From: Staphylococcus borealis
GTDB taxonomy: Bacteria > Bacillota > Bacilli > Staphylococcales > Staphylococcaceae
Direction of reading: 5' to 3'
Assembly: GCF_001224225.1 (NCBI RefSeq)
Contig: NZ_CUEE01000014.1
Coordinates: 1-40,000 of the forward strand
Length of the DNA stretch: 40,000 nucleotides
Part shown: positions 11,775 to 23,640 of the stretch, in pieces
Layout of the letters: each line of letters opens with the position of its first letter
Numbering within the stretch: position 1 is the stretch's first letter
Translations under genes and position numbers: made by a program
Notes under the pieces: generated by a model
What the model saw: only the letters and a program-made list of their open reading frames with translations
Databases searched by the model: none
Told to the model about the DNA's origin: nothing

Positions 11775-12665
11775 GTGGAGAGAAAAGATATTGCGACACC
11801 TTCACGAACGCGAGCGTTGTTAGATCAATTTGGATTTAACTTTAAAAAAAGTTTAGGACAAAACTTCTTAGTAGATGTTAATATCATTCATAAAATTATA
11901 GATGCGAGTCAAATTGATGACCATACAGGTGTGATTGAAGTGGGACCTGGTATGGGGTCTTTAACAGAACAATTAGCGAAGCGTGCTAAAAAAGTGATGT
12001 CATTTGAAATAGACCAACGGCTGATACCAGTTTTAAAAGAAACGTTAGCGCCTTATGACAATATTACGATTATTAACGAGGATATATTGAAAGCAGACAT
12101 TGCTAAAGCGGTTGAAACATATCTAAGTGATTGTGACAAAATCATGGTCGTAGCTAATCTGCCGTATTATATAACAACACCAATTCTACTGAACTTAATG
12201 CAACAAGATATTCCGATTGATGGCTATGTTGTGATGATGCAAAAAGAAGTGGGAGAACGTTTGAATGCGCAAGTAGGAACGAAATCGTATGGCTCATTAT
12301 CTATTGTCACACAGTACTATACTGAAACAAGTAAAGTGTTAACTGTGCCTAAATCTGTATTTATGCCACCACCTAATGTAGACTCCATAGTGGTTAAATT
12401 AATGCAAAGAGAAACGCCACTCGTTCACGTGGATAATGAAGAAGCGTTCTTTAAATTAGCTAAAGCAGCGTTTGCACAAAGACGTAAAACAATTAATAAC
12501 AATTATCAGAACTTCTTTAAAGATGGAAAGCAGCATAAAGAAAGTATATTAAAATGGCTTGAACAAACAGGTATTGATCCTAAAAGACGTGGAGAAACGC
12601 TATCAATACAAGATTTTGCACGATTGTATGAAGAAAAGAAAAATTTCCCAGAATTAGAAAATTAA
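11775..12665 (+). CDS. ksgA: 16S rRNA dimethyladenosine transferase KsgA/RsmA
   Basis: Dimethylates A1518 and A1519 of 16S rRNA during small-subunit assembly; loss gives kasugamycin resistance. The 296-residue protein shows KSLGQNFL at residues 25-32, the SAM loop VGPGMGSLT near 56-64, NLPYYIT at 128-134 and the C-terminal AAFAQRRKT. The GTG start at 11775 is 12 bases after AAGGAG, which lies inside the end of rnmV; spacing is long, but the residues after it match S. aureus KsgA closely. Confidence 0.95.
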   Translation: MERKDIATPSRTRALLDQFGFNFKKSLGQNFLVDVNIIHKIIDASQIDDHTGVIEVGPGMGSLTEQLAKRAKKVMSFEIDQRLIPVLKETLAPYDNITIINEDILKADIAKAVETYLSDCDKIMVVANLPYYITTPILLNLMQQDIPIDGYVVMMQKEVGERLNAQVGTKSYGSLSIVTQYYTETSKVLTVPKSVFMPPPNVDSIVVKLMQRETPLVHVDNEEAFFKLAKAAFAQRRKTINNNYQNFFKDGKQHKESILKWLEQTGIDPKRRGETLSIQDFARLYEEKKNFPELEN

Positions 12666-12669
12666 ATTG

Positions 12670-12698
12670 TTGACAAAGCGCGACTACATTGATAAAAT
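12670..12698 (+). promoter_or_regulatory. Upstream SigA-type promoter of veg
   Basis: TTGACA at 12670-12675 and TAAAAT at 12693-12698 with a 17-base spacer. It begins just after the ksgA stop. With the second promoter at 12710-12739 it forms a tandem pair, as known for veg in B. subtilis. Confidence 0.7.
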
Positions 12699-12709
12699 TT
12701 AAATTTTGT

Positions 12710-12739
12710 TTGACAAAACACCTCGAAATATGGTATTAT
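12710..12739 (+). promoter_or_regulatory. Downstream SigA-type promoter of veg
   Basis: Consensus TTGACA at 12710-12715 and TATTAT at 12734-12739 with an 18-base spacer. Expected start is near 12746, giving a leader of about 20 bases before ATG 12765. Confidence 0.8.
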
Positions 12740-12764
12740 GTAACTTGTAGCGAGGTGGAGCAAT

Positions 12765-13028
12765 ATGCCAAAATCAATTTTGGACATCAAAAATTCTATT
12801 GATTGTCACTTAGGAAATCGTATTGTACTAAAAGCCAACGGTGGTCGTAAAAAAACAATCGAACGTTGTGGTGTGTTAAAAGAAACATATCCTTCAGTAT
12901 TTGTTGTTGAATTAGACCAAGATAAGCATAATTTCGAAAGAGTTTCGTATACATATACGGATGTTCTTACAGAGAACGTACAAGTTTCATTTGAAGAAGA
13001 TAATCATCAAGAAGTAGTTGCACACTAA
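12765..13028 (+). CDS. veg: Veg protein
   Basis: An 87-residue protein of the Veg family (DUF1021), strongly expressed in B. subtilis vegetative cells, where it has been linked to biofilm gene control and spore outgrowth. The basic, conserved [20 protein letters not shown] segment (residues 17-36) and the [13 protein letters not shown] segment are the family marks. The acidic C-terminal tail ([11 protein letters not shown]) is variable. AGGTGG stands before ATG 12765. Single-gene unit with two promoters and its own terminator. Molecular function unknown. Confidence 0.92.
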   Translation: MPKSILDIKNSIDCHLGNRIVLKANGGRKKTIERCGVLKETYPSVFVVELDQDKHNFERVSYTYTDVLTENVQVSFEEDNHQEVVAH

Positions 13029-13087
13029 TTTAGAGATAAATATAGAGTGGTTTAGTGTACTTCAACTCTATAATTAAAATGTATTGG

Positions 13088-13121
13088 GTGTTGGGCTTAT
13101 TAAGTTCAACGCTCTTTTTTT
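13088..13121 (+). terminator. Terminator after veg
   Basis: GTGTTGGGCTT pairs with AAGTTCAACGC (several G-T pairs) and is followed by a run of T at 13114-13121. The rest of the 311-base gap up to ispE is AT-rich; a TAAAAT at 13299-13304 could be the -10 of an ispE promoter, but its -35 is weak. I see nothing else there. Confidence 0.65.
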
Positions 13122-13339
13122 GTAGCCTTATAAAGGTTGTTTAAAATGTGGACTACAAAATGTGTCCAATCTTAATCATTTTACTTCAAAATAATAGAAT
13201 TTCATCAGAAAACGTATATTAGCAGATTAAAATGATTGTTTTATTAAGATTTTACATAAATTTGTCATGTATCTATCAAATATTTTTAGTCTTTGTGTTA
13301 AAATCATCTTATTACTATTGATGAAGAGAGGGCGGAAAA

Positions 13340-14188
13340 ATGATATATGAAACGGCACCAGCCAAGATAAATTTGACGCTCGATACACTTTTCAAAAGAA
13401 ATGACGGATATCATGAAATTGCGATGATTATGACGACTGTTGATTTAAATGATCGTTTGTCTTTTCAAAAAAGAAAAGATAAAAAAATTGTTGTTGATAT
13501 TGAACATAACTATGTTCCAAACGATCATAAAAATTTAGCTTATCGTGCAGCACAATTGATGATGGAGACGTATGATTTAAAAGCAGGTGTAACCATCACT
13601 ATAGATAAAGATATTCCTGTTTCTGCCGGATTAGCAGGAGGATCGGCTGATGCAGCTGCTACAATGCGTGGCATTAATCGTCTGTTCAATTTAGATAAAT
13701 CACTACATGAATTGAGTGAGTTGGGTATTCAAATTGGGACAGATATTCCATTTTGTATTTATAACAGAACTGCAGTATGCAAAGGTAGAGGTGAGAAGAT
13801 ACGCTTCTTAAAAAAGCCTCCTTCAGCTTGGGTTGTGTTGGCGAAGCCTAATTTAGGTATATCATCTCCAGATGTATTCAAGGCGTTGGATTTGGATGAC
13901 ACACATCATGTTGATACAGAAATGTGTGAACAAGCGATTGTTAACGGTAATTATCAACAGTTGTGCCAAAGTTTATCGAATCGTTTAGAACCAGTGTCGA
14001 TGTCAATGCATCCTGAAATTAGAAAAATAAAGAATAATATGTTGCAGTGTGGTGCAGATGGCGCGCTTATGAGTGGCAGTGGACCGACCGTATATGGACT
14101 TGCACAAAAAGAAAGCCAAGCGAAAAAATTATATAATGCTGTAAATGGCTGCTGTAATGAAGTGTATTTAGTTAGATTATTAGGATAG
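13340..14188 (+). CDS. ispE: IspE-family GHMP kinase (4-diphosphocytidyl-2-C-methyl-D-erythritol kinase homologue)
   Basis: By family this is CDP-ME kinase, step four of the non-mevalonate isoprenoid pathway. The 282-residue protein has the expected K9 (PAKINLTL), the GHMP ATP loop [15 protein letters not shown] at residues 93-107, D135 in GTDIPF, and the third motif [10 protein letters not shown]. Staphylococci make isoprenoids through mevalonate and are reported to lack the rest of the non-mevalonate pathway, so the enzyme is an orphan and its true substrate is uncertain. No other isoprenoid gene is in the window. purR starts 15 bases after it, as in Bacillus. Confidence 0.9.
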   Translation: MIYETAPAKINLTLDTLFKRNDGYHEIAMIMTTVDLNDRLSFQKRKDKKIVVDIEHNYVPNDHKNLAYRAAQLMMETYDLKAGVTITIDKDIPVSAGLAGGSADAAATMRGINRLFNLDKSLHELSELGIQIGTDIPFCIYNRTAVCKGRGEKIRFLKKPPSAWVVLAKPNLGISSPDVFKALDLDDTHHVDTEMCEQAIVNGNYQQLCQSLSNRLEPVSMSMHPEIRKIKNNMLQCGADGALMSGSGPTVYGLAQKESQAKKLYNAVNGCCNEVYLVRLLG

Positions 14189-14203
14189 AAGGGTTGAACA
14201 ACA

Positions 14204-15028
14204 ATGAGGTATAAAAGAAGTGAACGTATCGTCTTTATGACACAGTATTTAATGAACCATCCAAATCAGTTAGTACCTTTAACTTTTTTTGTGAAAAAAT
14301 TCAAACAAGCCAAATCTTCAATTAGTGAAGATGTTCAAATCATTAAAAATACTTTCCAAAAAGAAAAATTAGGTACAGTTATTACGACAGCAGGCGCTAG
14401 TGGCGGTGTAACCTATAAACCGATGATGAGCAAAGAAGAGGCGTCAGAGATTATTGATGAAATTATTGAGCTACTTCAAGAGAAAGAACGATTATTACCG
14501 GGTGGCTATCTGTTCTTATCAGATTTAGTCGGAAACCCTTCTTTACTTAATAAAGTTGGCAAATTAATTGCTAGCATTTATATGGAAGAGGACCTTGATG
14601 CGGTTGTGACAATCGCTACAAAAGGGATATCACTTGCCAATGCGGTAGCGAACGTATTAAATTTACCTGTAGTAGTAATTAGAAAAGACAATAAAGTTAC
14701 TGAGGGATCTACTGTATCGATTAACTATGTGTCAGGCTCTTCTCGTAAAATCGAAACGATGGTACTTTCTAAACGTACGTTAGCCGAAAATTCTAATGTA
14801 CTCGTCGTTGATGATTTTATGAGAGCAGGGGGTTCAATTAATGGCGTTATGAATCTGATGAATGAGTTTAAGGCACACGTTAAAGGGGTATCTGTACTTG
14901 TAGAATCAAAAGAAGTTAAACAAAGATTGATTGAGGATTATACTTCTTTAGTTAAATTATCTGATGTAGATGAATACAATCAGGAATTTAAAGTAGAACC
15001 TGGCAATAGTTTGTCTAAATTTTCTTAA
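14204..15028 (+). CDS. purR: Purine operon repressor PurR
   Basis: Represses purine synthesis genes; PRPP releases it from DNA. The 274-residue protein has an N-terminal winged-helix domain (about 1-74) and a C-terminal phosphoribosyltransferase-like domain with the PRPP-binding motif [11 protein letters not shown] at 201-211. This Gram-positive PurR is not related to E. coli PurR. ATG 14204 is 15 bases after ispE. A consensus SigB promoter lies within its coding sequence at 14866-14891. Confidence 0.96.
   Translation: MRYKRSERIVFMTQYLMNHPNQLVPLTFFVKKFKQAKSSISEDVQIIKNTFQKEKLGTVITTAGASGGVTYKPMMSKEEASEIIDEIIELLQEKERLLPGGYLFLSDLVGNPSLLNKVGKLIASIYMEEDLDAVVTIATKGISLANAVANVLNLPVVVIRKDNKVTEGSTVSINYVSGSSRKIETMVLSKRTLAENSNVLVVDDFMRAGGSINGVMNLMNEFKAHVKGVSVLVESKEVKQRLIEDYTSLVKLSDVDEYNQEFKVEPGNSLSKFS
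14866..14891 (+). promoter_or_regulatory. SigB-type promoter inside purR, upstream of ridA-spoVG
   Basis: GTTTAA at 14866-14871 and GGGTAT at 14886-14891 with a 14-base spacer, an exact match to the SigB consensus. It points toward ridA (ATG 15045), giving a leader of roughly 145 bases. In S. aureus the yabJ-spoVG operon is SigB-dependent, which supports the assignment. Confidence 0.8.
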
Positions 15029-15044
15029 AAGGAGTTTTTACATC

Positions 15045-15425
15045 ATGAAAATGATTAACACTAACAAAGCACCAGAAGCTTTAGGACCATACTCACATGC
15101 TATGGTTGTGAATAATTTAGTATTTACATCTGGACAAATCCCATTAGATACTGAAGGGAATATTGTCAGTGATGATGTGAAAGAACAAACAAAACAAGTG
15201 CTAGACAATTTGTCTGTAGTACTTGAAGAAGCTGGTTCGGATTTAAACTCAGTTGTGAAAGCAACCATCTTTATCTCCGATATGAATGAATTTCAACAAA
15301 TAAACGAAGTATATGGTAGTTATTTCAGCGAACATCAACCAGCACGTAGTTGTGTTGAAGTTGCACGCTTACCTAAAGACGTTAAAGTTGAAATTGAAGT
15401 TGTAGGTAAAGTAAAAGGAATATAA
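15045..15425 (+). CDS. ridA: RidA/YabJ-family enamine/imine deaminase
   Basis: The 126-residue protein is a trimeric RidA-family member that hydrolyses reactive 2-aminoacrylate and related imines; the Bacillus and staphylococcal name is YabJ. Conserved marks are [24 protein letters not shown] (residues 26-34), and the C-terminal [12 protein letters not shown] holding the catalytic arginine. AAAGGAG precedes ATG 15045 by about 10 bases. It sits between purR and spoVG; in S. aureus YabJ is co-transcribed with SpoVG under SigB but is not the effector. Confidence 0.95.
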   Translation: MKMINTNKAPEALGPYSHAMVVNNLVFTSGQIPLDTEGNIVSDDVKEQTKQVLDNLSVVLEEAGSDLNSVVKATIFISDMNEFQQINEVYGSYFSEHQPARSCVEVARLPKDVKVEIEVVGKVKGI

Positions 15426-15491
15426 TTTCCTTGATTAGAGAATTGTCAAGCTTCTAACAAACAAAGATATATATACTAGGGGGCTCACTAC

Positions 15492-15794
15492 ATGAAAGTG
15501 ACAGATGTTAGACTTAGAAAAATACAAACAGATGGCAGAATGAAAGCACTTGTTTCAATTACATTAGATGAAGCTTTTGTAATTCATGATTTACGTGTAA
15601 TTGAAGGAAACTCAGGTCTTTTCGTTGCAATGCCAAGTAAACGTACACCAGATGGTGAATTCCGTGATATCGCGCATCCAATTAACTCTGATATGAGACA
15701 AGAAATTCAAGATGCCGTTATGAAAGTATATGACGAAACAGATGAAGTTATTCCAGATAAAAACGCTTCATCAGAAGATTCAGACGAAGCTTAA
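15492..15794 (+). CDS. spoVG: SpoVG, site-specific nucleic-acid-binding regulator
   Basis: The 100-residue protein starts [11 protein letters not shown] and keeps the [19 protein letters not shown] core (residues 51-69) typical of SpoVG. In S. aureus SpoVG acts downstream of SigB on capsule, secreted enzymes and methicillin/glycopeptide tolerance; it binds DNA and RNA. The acidic tail ([11 protein letters not shown]) is species-variable. AGGGGG precedes the ATG. A strong terminator follows at once. Confidence 0.97.
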   Translation: MKVTDVRLRKIQTDGRMKALVSITLDEAFVIHDLRVIEGNSGLFVAMPSKRTPDGEFRDIAHPINSDMRQEIQDAVMKVYDETDEVIPDKNASSEDSDEA

Positions 15795-15811
15795 ATAAAC
15801 CATACATTCAT

Positions 15812-15849
15812 AGCAGGTTCAACATGAAATGTGTTGAACCTGCTTTTTT
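15812..15849 (+). terminator. Strong terminator after spoVG
   Basis: AGCAGGTTCAACA (15812-15824) is an exact inverted repeat of TGTTGAACCTGCT (15832-15844), a 13 bp stem, followed by a run of six T. Confidence 0.95.
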
Positions 15850-15937
15850 AAGTTGTGAAATGTATGCTAAAATATTCAAGTTGTGTATACATATTTTTGA
15901 AAATTTAAATAGACTAAATGATAAAACCTTCTAAATC

Positions 15938-15967
15938 TTGAAACTCGAACTTGAGTTAAATTATAAT
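15938..15967 (+). promoter_or_regulatory. SigA-type promoter of glmU
   Basis: TTGAAA at 15938-15943 and TATAAT at 15962-15967, 18-base spacer, about 40 bases before glmU ATG. Confidence 0.7.
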
Positions 15968-15969
15968 AA

Positions 15970-17361
<1,392 letters not shown>

Positions 17362-17472
17362 GTTTTTGATAGAATTTCGTATCTCTTTTCTACAATTTTT
17401 TGTTGAACATAGTAAAAACGATTGATTTTTTATATAATGAGAGTGTCTAAGTTAAAAATTGGAGGACTATAA

Positions 17473-18438
17473 ATGTTAAATAATGAATACAAGAATTCAT
17501 CTTTAAAGATTTTTTCTTTAAAAGGAAACGAGCCATTAGCACAAGAAGTAGCTGATCGAGTAGGGATTGAATTAGGGAAATGTTCTGTAAAACGCTTCAG
17601 TGATGGAGAAATTCAAATCAATATTGAAGAAAGTATTCGTGGATGTGATGTCTTCATTATCCAACCAACTTCAAATCCGGTTAATTTACACTTGATGGAG
17701 CTATTGATTATGATCGATGCATGTAAACGTGCATCAGCAGCTAACATCAATATTGTGGTTCCATACTATGGCTATGCACGACAAGATAGAAAAGCACGTA
17801 GCCGTGAACCTATTACAGCTAAATTAGTAGCGAACTTAATTGAAACAGCTGGCGCTAATCGCATGATTGCTTTAGATTTACATGCACCACAAATTCAAGG
17901 ATTCTTTGATATTCCAATCGACCACTTAATGGGTGTACCTATCATTGGTCAACATTTTGAAAACGACCCTAACATTGACCCAGAAGAATGTGTTGTCGTA
18001 TCACCTGACCATGGTGGTGTAACACGTGCACGTAAACTTGCCGACATTTTAAAAACTCCGATTGCAATTATTGATAAACGTCGTCCTAAACCAAACGTGG
18101 CAGAAGTAATGAATATTGTTGGTGAAATTGAAGGACGTACTGCGATTATTATTGATGATATTATTGATACAGCGGGAACAATTACATTAGCTGCACAAGC
18201 GCTTAAAGATAAAGGTGCTAAAGATGTTTATGCATGTTGTACACACCCAGTGTTATCAGGCCCTGCAAAAGAACGTATCGAAAATTCAGCAATTAAAGAA
18301 TTAATCGTTACAAACTCAATCTTACTTGATGACGCTCGTAAGCCATCAAATACAAAAGAATTATCCGTTGCTGGTTTATTAGCACAAGCAATTATCCGCG
18401 TTTATGAACGTGAATCAGTCAGTGTATTATTTGACTAA
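17473..18438 (+). CDS. prs: Ribose-phosphate pyrophosphokinase (PRPP synthase)
   Basis: Makes PRPP from ribose-5-phosphate and ATP, feeding purine, pyrimidine, histidine and NAD synthesis. The 321-residue protein has the catalytic loop region [18 protein letters not shown] (about residues 97-114), [11 protein letters not shown], and the PRPP loop [11 protein letters not shown] (about 218-228). GGAGG precedes ATG 17473. A TATAAT lies at 17433-17438 without a well-spaced -35. The purR repressor and hpt in this window respond to or consume PRPP. Confidence 0.97.
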   Translation: MLNNEYKNSSLKIFSLKGNEPLAQEVADRVGIELGKCSVKRFSDGEIQINIEESIRGCDVFIIQPTSNPVNLHLMELLIMIDACKRASAANINIVVPYYGYARQDRKARSREPITAKLVANLIETAGANRMIALDLHAPQIQGFFDIPIDHLMGVPIIGQHFENDPNIDPEECVVVSPDHGGVTRARKLADILKTPIAIIDKRRPKPNVAEVMNIVGEIEGRTAIIIDDIIDTAGTITLAAQALKDKGAKDVYACCTHPVLSGPAKERIENSAIKELIVTNSILLDDARKPSNTKELSVAGLLAQAIIRVYERESVSVLFD

Positions 18439-18453
18439 AGTTTACAAATGCGT

Positions 18454-18482
18454 TTGACTTATATATTTTAAGCGTGTATAAT
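18454..18482 (+). promoter_or_regulatory. SigA-type promoter of rplY/ctc
   Basis: TTGACT at 18454-18459 and TATAAT at 18477-18482 with a 17-base spacer. The transcript would start near 18489, leaving a leader of about 130 bases before ATG 18622. No SigB consensus is visible here, although B. subtilis ctc is SigB-controlled. Confidence 0.8.
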
Positions 18483-18488
18483 ACATTC

Positions 18489-18605
18489 GTTCGTGGTTTT
18501 ACGAACTAATAAACACTTGCAAGCAACTTATAAAGTTGATGGGTAAGTGAAGGGAAGTCCAGAACTTAAGATTCTCACGATAATAAGTATCTAGACTTGA
18601 AAATG
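18489..18605 (+). promoter_or_regulatory. Structured 5' leader of rplY/ctc
   Basis: The leader holds a perfect hairpin GTTCGT-GGTTTT-ACGAAC, then CACTT pairing with AAGTG around an inner AACTT/AGTTG stem, then AAGTCCAGA facing TCTAGACTT (one mismatch) close to the ribosome-binding site. Such a leader may allow control of L25 synthesis; that is inference, and I recognise no known riboswitch. Confidence 0.45.
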
Positions 18606-18621
18606 AAAGGTGGAAATACGA

Positions 18622-19281
18622 ATGGCTTCATTAAAGTCAATCATCCGTCAAGGTAAACAAACACGTTCTGACCTTAAAAAATTACGTAACACAGGTAAAG
18701 TACCTGCAGTAGTTTATGGTTATGGTACTAAAAATACTTCAGTTAAAGTTGATGAAGTTGAATTCATCAAAATCATCCGTGAAGTAGGACGTAACGGCGT
18801 TATCGATTTAGGCGTTGGTTCTAAAACAATTAAAGTTATGGTGTCTGATTATCAATTCGACCCACTTAAAAACCAAATTACGCACATCGACTTCTTAGCA
18901 ATCAACATGACTGAAGAACGTACTGTTGACGTACCAGTTCACTTAGTAGGTGAAGCTGTTGGCGCTAAAGAAGGCGGCGTAGTTGAACAACCATTATTCG
19001 ACTTACAAATTACAGCAACTCCAGAAAATATCCCTGAATCAATTGAAGTAGACATTACTGAATTAGAAGTTAATGATAGCTACTCAGTTGCAGATATTAA
19101 AGTTTCTGGTGATTTCACAATTGAAAATGACCCAGAAGAATCTGTTGTAACAGTAGTTCCTCCAACTGATGAACCTACTGAAGAAGAAGTTGAAGCTATG
19201 GAAGGTGAATCAGCAACTGAAGAACCTGAAGTAGTTGGTGAAGACAAAGAAGATGACGAAGAAAACAAAGACGAAGAATAA
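18622..19281 (+). CDS. rplY: Ribosomal protein bL25, long Ctc form
   Basis: Binds 5S rRNA in the large subunit; in Bacillus the long form is the general stress protein Ctc. The 219-residue protein has the L25 5S-binding domain (about 1-92, with [24 protein letters not shown] near the start), a beta-rich C-terminal domain (about 93-180) and a highly acidic tail rich in Glu and Asp. ATG 18622 follows AAAGGTGG at 18606-18613; an in-frame GTG at 18610 overlaps the ribosome-binding site and is rejected. Confidence 0.95.
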   Translation: MASLKSIIRQGKQTRSDLKKLRNTGKVPAVVYGYGTKNTSVKVDEVEFIKIIREVGRNGVIDLGVGSKTIKVMVSDYQFDPLKNQITHIDFLAINMTEERTVDVPVHLVGEAVGAKEGGVVEQPLFDLQITATPENIPESIEVDITELEVNDSYSVADIKVSGDFTIENDPEESVVTVVPPTDEPTEEEVEAMEGESATEEPEVVGEDKEDDEENKDEE

Positions 19282-19329
19282 TTCGTTGAATGTTATCTTT
19301 AATCATTTAGGATAAAACATAATATAAGG

Positions 19330-19456
19330 CTACAATGCTAAATCGCAGTAGCTAAATGAGTTGATTAGACACCTATATCAGGTGTGCGCAACGCTAATTA
19401 TCCTTGCGGGGGTGGAATCATGGATTCGTTAAGAATTCTGTTCTGCCCCTTTTTTG
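19330..19456 (+). ncRNA. Candidate small RNA, family copy A (also at 34492-34622)
   Basis: Shares layout and sequence with the element after cysK: a first hairpin GGCTAC...GTAGC containing ATCGCAGTAGCT, a variable second stem (ACACCT/AGGTGT), the conserved box ATCCTTGCGGGGGTGG and a final hairpin with GGGG/CCCC arms (about 19408-19449) ending in a T-run. Just upstream, TAATCA (19300-19305), 17 bases and TATAAG (19323-19328) look like a promoter at the same place as in copy B, so it may be transcribed alone. It could instead be only the terminator of rplY. Confidence 0.55.
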
Positions 19457-19561
19457 TGTTATTATAGGGAATGTTATAGAATAAGGAATAATTGATATAT
19501 GCACAATTCTATTCAGTTGATAGATATCATTATAAATGAAACACAATGGAGGTAACATCGT

Positions 19562-20134
19562 ATGAAATGTATTGTGGGTCTTGGAAATATAGGTAAGCGA
19601 TTTGAGTTAACAAGACACAATATCGGATTTGAAGTCATCGATTTTATTTTAGAGAAACACCATTTCTCATTAGATAAACAAAAATTTAAAGGTGCTTATA
19701 CTATTGAACGTCTAAATGGCGAAAAGGTCCTATTTATTGAACCAATGACGATGATGAATCTTTCAGGTGAGGCAGTTGGGCCATTAATGGATTATTACAA
19801 TGTTGAAGTGGAAGATTTAATTGTCTTATATGATGATTTAGATTTATCTCAAGGTCAAATCCGCTTGCGCCAAAAAGGTAGCGCTGGAGGACACAATGGT
19901 ATGAAGTCTATAATTAAACATTTAGGTACAGATCAATTTAAACGTATTCGTATTGGTGTAGGGAGACCAACAAACGGTATGTCAGTACCTGATTATGTAT
20001 TACAGAAATTCTCAAAAGAAGAAATGATCATTATGGATAAAGTGATTGAACATTCAGCACATGCAGTAGAAGCATTTATTGAAAGTTCACGCTTTGATCA
20101 TGTAATGAATCAATATAACGGAGAAGTCAATTGA
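19562..20134 (+). CDS. pth: Peptidyl-tRNA hydrolase
   Basis: Frees tRNA from prematurely released peptidyl-tRNA. The 190-residue protein has the catalytic [11 protein letters not shown] (H19), the MTMMNLSG segment near residues 62-69, YDDLDL near 90 and [12 protein letters not shown] near 106. GGAGG precedes ATG 19562. The stop overlaps the mfd start by 4 bases (TTGA), so the two are translationally coupled. Confidence 0.97.
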   Translation: MKCIVGLGNIGKRFELTRHNIGFEVIDFILEKHHFSLDKQKFKGAYTIERLNGEKVLFIEPMTMMNLSGEAVGPLMDYYNVEVEDLIVLYDDLDLSQGQIRLRQKGSAGGHNGMKSIIKHLGTDQFKRIRIGVGRPTNGMSVPDYVLQKFSKEEMIIMDKVIEHSAHAVEAFIESSRFDHVMNQYNGEVN

Positions 20135-23100
20135 GACCTATTATTTCAGAGTATATTCAAAATGATAAACGTTTCCAAGAACTTGATGACGTCTTCGGCC
20201 AACAGAATATACTTGTCACTGGCCTTTCTCCCTCAGCAAAAGCAACGATTATTGCTGAAAAGTATTTAAAAGATCAAAAACAAATGTTGTTAATTACAAA
20301 CAACTTATATCAAGCAGATAAATTAGAAACTGATATTTTACAATATGTCGATCATTCTGAAGTGTATAAATATCCTGTACAAGATATTATGACTGAAGAA
20401 TTCTCAACGCAAAGCCCTCAACTTATGAGTGAACGTGTACGTACACTAACTGCATTAGCTCATAATAAGAAAGGGTTATTTATCGTTCCTTTAAATGGAC
20501 TGAAAAAGTGGCTTACACCATTTGATTTATGGAAAGATCATCAACTCACACTCAAAGTAGGCGAAGACATCGACGTTGATGAATTCTTAAATAAATTAGT
20601 GAATATGGGGTATCGTCGTGAAAGTGTCGTATCACACATTGGTGAGTTCTCATTACGTGGCGGTATTATCGACATTTATCCACTCATAGGTCAACCTGTT
20701 CGAATCGAATTGTTTGATACTGAAGTTGATTCCATTCGCGACTTTGATGTTGAAACGCAACGTTCAAATGACAATATTGAAGAAGTTGCGATTACGACGG
20801 CAAGTGATTACATTATTACAGATGAGGTCATTCAACACTTACAAACTGAATTAAAGGCGGCATATGAAACAACACGTCCAAAAATTGATAAATCTGTCCG
20901 TAATGATTTGAAAGAGACTTATGAAAGTTTCAAATTGTTTGAAACGACGTTCTTTGATCATCAATTATTACGTCGTTTGGTGGCATTTATGTATGACCAG
21001 CCTTCAACACTAATTGACTATTTTGCAGAAGATGCCATCATTGTAACGGATGAATATAACCGTATTAAAGAAACTGAAAAGACATTAACAACTGAAGTGG
21101 ACGACTTTATTCAGAACTTAATAGAAAGTGGAAATGGTTTTATGGGGCAATCATTTATGCAATATGATGGTTTTGAATCATTGCTAAAAGATTATCCAGT
21201 AACCTATTTCACTTTATTTACATCGACAATGCCTGTTCAGTTGCAACATATTATTAAATTTTCATGTAAACCAGTGCAACAATTCTACGGGCAATATGAT
21301 ATCATGCGTTCAGAATTCCAACGTTATGTGCACAATGACTACAACATTGTAGTGTTAGTAGAAACAGAAACGAAAGTTGAACGTATCCAATCAATGTTGA
21401 ACGAGATGCATATACCAACTGTTACAAATGTTCATAATGACATTAAATCTGGACAAGTCATTGTTACAGAAGGCAGTCTATCAGAAGGTTTCGAATTACC
21501 CTATATGCAACTCGTTGTCATAACTGAGCGTGAATTGTTCAAGACTAAGCAAAAGAAACAACGTAAACGCACTAAGACGCTATCAAATGCTGAAAAAATC
21601 AAGTCATATCAAGACCTTAATGTGGGTGACTATGTTGTACATGTGCATCATGGGGTAGGTCGTTACTTAGGTGTTGAAACACTAGAAGTTGGCGATGTTC
21701 ACCGAGATTATATTAAATTACAATATAAAGGCACAGACCAACTGTTTGTACCAGTTGATCAAATGGACCAAGTGCAAAAATATGTTGCTTCCGAAGATAA
21801 ATCCCCTAAACTAAACAAACTTGGTGGTTCAGAATGGAAGAAAACAAAGGCTAAAGTTCAACAAAGTGTTGAAGATATTGCAGATGAATTAATCGCATTG
21901 TACAAAGAACGTGAAATGTCAGTAGGATACCAATACGGTGAAGATACTGCTGAGCAAAGTGCGTTTGAAATGGACTTCCCATACGAATTGACGCCAGACC
22001 AAGCGAAGTCGATTGACGAAATCAAAGGTGATATGGAACGCGAGCGTCCAATGGATCGCTTATTATGTGGAGACGTTGGTTATGGTAAGACAGAAGTTGC
22101 AGTAAGAGCAGCCTTTAAAGCTGTAATGGAAGGTAAACAGGTTGCATTTCTTGTTCCTACAACGATTTTAGCGCAACAACATTATGAAACTTTAATTGAA
22201 CGTATGCAGGATTTTCCAGTACAAATTGAATTGATTAGTCGATTCCGTTCAACGAAAGAAGTCAAAGAAACAAAAGAAGGACTTAAATCAGGATATGTGG
22301 ATATTGTAGTTGGAACACATAAATTGTTAGGCAAAGATATTCATTATAAAGACTTGGGCTTATTAATAGTTGATGAAGAACAACGCTTTGGTGTACGTCA
22401 TAAAGAACGTATTAAGACAATGAAGACCAATGTTGATGTATTAACCTTAACTGCAACACCAATCCCAAGAACATTGCATATGAGTATGCTTGGTGTACGT
22501 GATTTATCAGTTATTGAAACACCTCCAGAGAATCGTTTTCCTGTACAAACTTATGTGTTAGAACAAAACAGTAATTTTATAAAAGAAGCATTAGAACGTG
22601 AATTATCACGTGACGGACAAGTATTCTATTTATATAACAGAGTGCAATCAATTTATGAAAAGCGTGAACAATTACAGATGTTAATGCCAGATGCTAATAT
22701 TGCTGTTGCACATGGTCAGATGACAGAACGCGATCTTGAAGAAACAATGCTCAGTTTCATCAATGGCGAATTTGATATTTTAGTGACTACAACCATTATT
22801 GAAACAGGTGTGGATGTACCTAATGCGAACACGTTAATCATTGAAGAAGCGGATCGCTTTGGTTTAAGTCAATTGTATCAATTACGTGGTCGTGTAGGAC
22901 GCTCAAGTCGTATCGGCTATGCCTACTTCTTACACGCCGCAAATAAAGTGTTAACTGAAACAGCAGAAGAAAGATTACAAGCGATTAAAGAATTTACTGA
23001 ACTAGGTTCAGGGTTCAAAATTGCGATGCGAGATTTAAATATTCGTGGTGCCGGAAACTTACTTGGTAAACAACAACATGGCTTTATCGACTCTGTCGGA

Positions 23101-23640
23101 TTCGACTTGTATTCACAAATGTTAGAAGAAGCGGTTAACGAAAAACGTGGCATCAAAGAAGAAGAACCAGATGCACCAGAAGTAGAAATGGAATTAAACT
23201 TAGACGCTTATTTACCAGCAGAATATATTCAAAACGAGCAAGCTAAAATTGAAATTTATAAAAAACTACGCAAAGTTGAAACGGAAGAACAATTATTTGA
23301 TATTAAAGATGAGTTAATCGATCGCTTCAATGATTACCCAGTAGAAGTTGAACGTTTGCTTGAAATGGTGGAAATTAAAATACATGCACTACATGCTGGT
23401 GTAACTTTAATTAAGGATAAAGGTAAGCAAATTGAAGTGTCTTTATCAGCGAAAGCAACAGAACAAATCAATGGTGAAGTATTGTTTAAACAAACACAAC
23501 CTTTAGGACGTGCGATGAAGCTTGGTGTTAAAGAGAACCGTATGCATGTCACGCTTACGAAATCTAAACAATGGTTAGATAATTTGAAATTCCTTGTGAA
23601 ATGCCTTGAAGGAAGTATGACTATTGAAGATGAAGATTAA
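20131..23640 (+). CDS. mfd: Transcription-repair coupling factor Mfd
   Basis: Removes RNA polymerase stalled at DNA damage and recruits the UvrAB excision machinery. The 1169-residue protein has the UvrB-like N-terminal modules (about 1-350), the RNA-polymerase-interacting domain beginning at [15 protein letters not shown] (about 505), Walker [10 protein letters not shown] at 647-655, DEEQ at 748-751, TATPIPRTL, and the helicase motif [13 protein letters not shown], followed by the C-terminal TRCF domain. It starts with TTG inside the pth stop (overlap 4 bases) with GGAG upstream. The downstream gene overlaps its end by 17 bases. Confidence 0.97.
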   Translation: MRPIISEYIQNDKRFQELDDVFGQQNILVTGLSPSAKATIIAEKYLKDQKQMLLITNNLYQADKLETDILQYVDHSEVYKYPVQDIMTEEFSTQSPQLMSERVRTLTALAHNKKGLFIVPLNGLKKWLTPFDLWKDHQLTLKVGEDIDVDEFLNKLVNMGYRRESVVSHIGEFSLRGGIIDIYPLIGQPVRIELFDTEVDSIRDFDVETQRSNDNIEEVAITTASDYIITDEVIQHLQTELKAAYETTRPKIDKSVRNDLKETYESFKLFETTFFDHQLLRRLVAFMYDQPSTLIDYFAEDAIIVTDEYNRIKETEKTLTTEVDDFIQNLIESGNGFMGQSFMQYDGFESLLKDYPVTYFTLFTSTMPVQLQHIIKFSCKPVQQFYGQYDIMRSEFQRYVHNDYNIVVLVETETKVERIQSMLNEMHIPTVTNVHNDIKSGQVIVTEGSLSEGFELPYMQLVVITERELFKTKQKKQRKRTKTLSNAEKIKSYQDLNVGDYVVHVHHGVGRYLGVETLEVGDVHRDYIKLQYKGTDQLFVPVDQMDQVQKYVASEDKSPKLNKLGGSEWKKTKAKVQQSVEDIADELIALYKEREMSVGYQYGEDTAEQSAFEMDFPYELTPDQAKSIDEIKGDMERERPMDRLLCGDVGYGKTEVAVRAAFKAVMEGKQVAFLVPTTILAQQHYETLIERMQDFPVQIELISRFRSTKEVKETKEGLKSGYVDIVVGTHKLLGKDIHYKDLGLLIVDEEQRFGVRHKERIKTMKTNVDVLTLTATPIPRTLHMSMLGVRDLSVIETPPENRFPVQTYVLEQNSNFIKEALERELSRDGQVFYLYNRVQSIYEKREQLQMLMPDANIAVAHGQMTERDLEETMLSFINGEFDILVTTTIIETGVDVPNANTLIIEEADRFGLSQLYQLRGRVGRSSRIGYAYFLHAANKVLTETAEERLQAIKEFTELGSGFKIAMRDLNIRGAGNLLGKQQHGFIDSVGFDLYSQMLEEAVNEKRGIKEEEPDAPEVEMELNLDAYLPAEYIQNEQAKIEIYKKLRKVETEEQLFDIKDELIDRFNDYPVEVERLLEMVEIKIHALHAGVTLIKDKGKQIEVSLSAKATEQINGEVLFKQTQPLGRAMKLGVKENRMHVTLTKSKQWLDNLKFLVKCLEGSMTIEDED

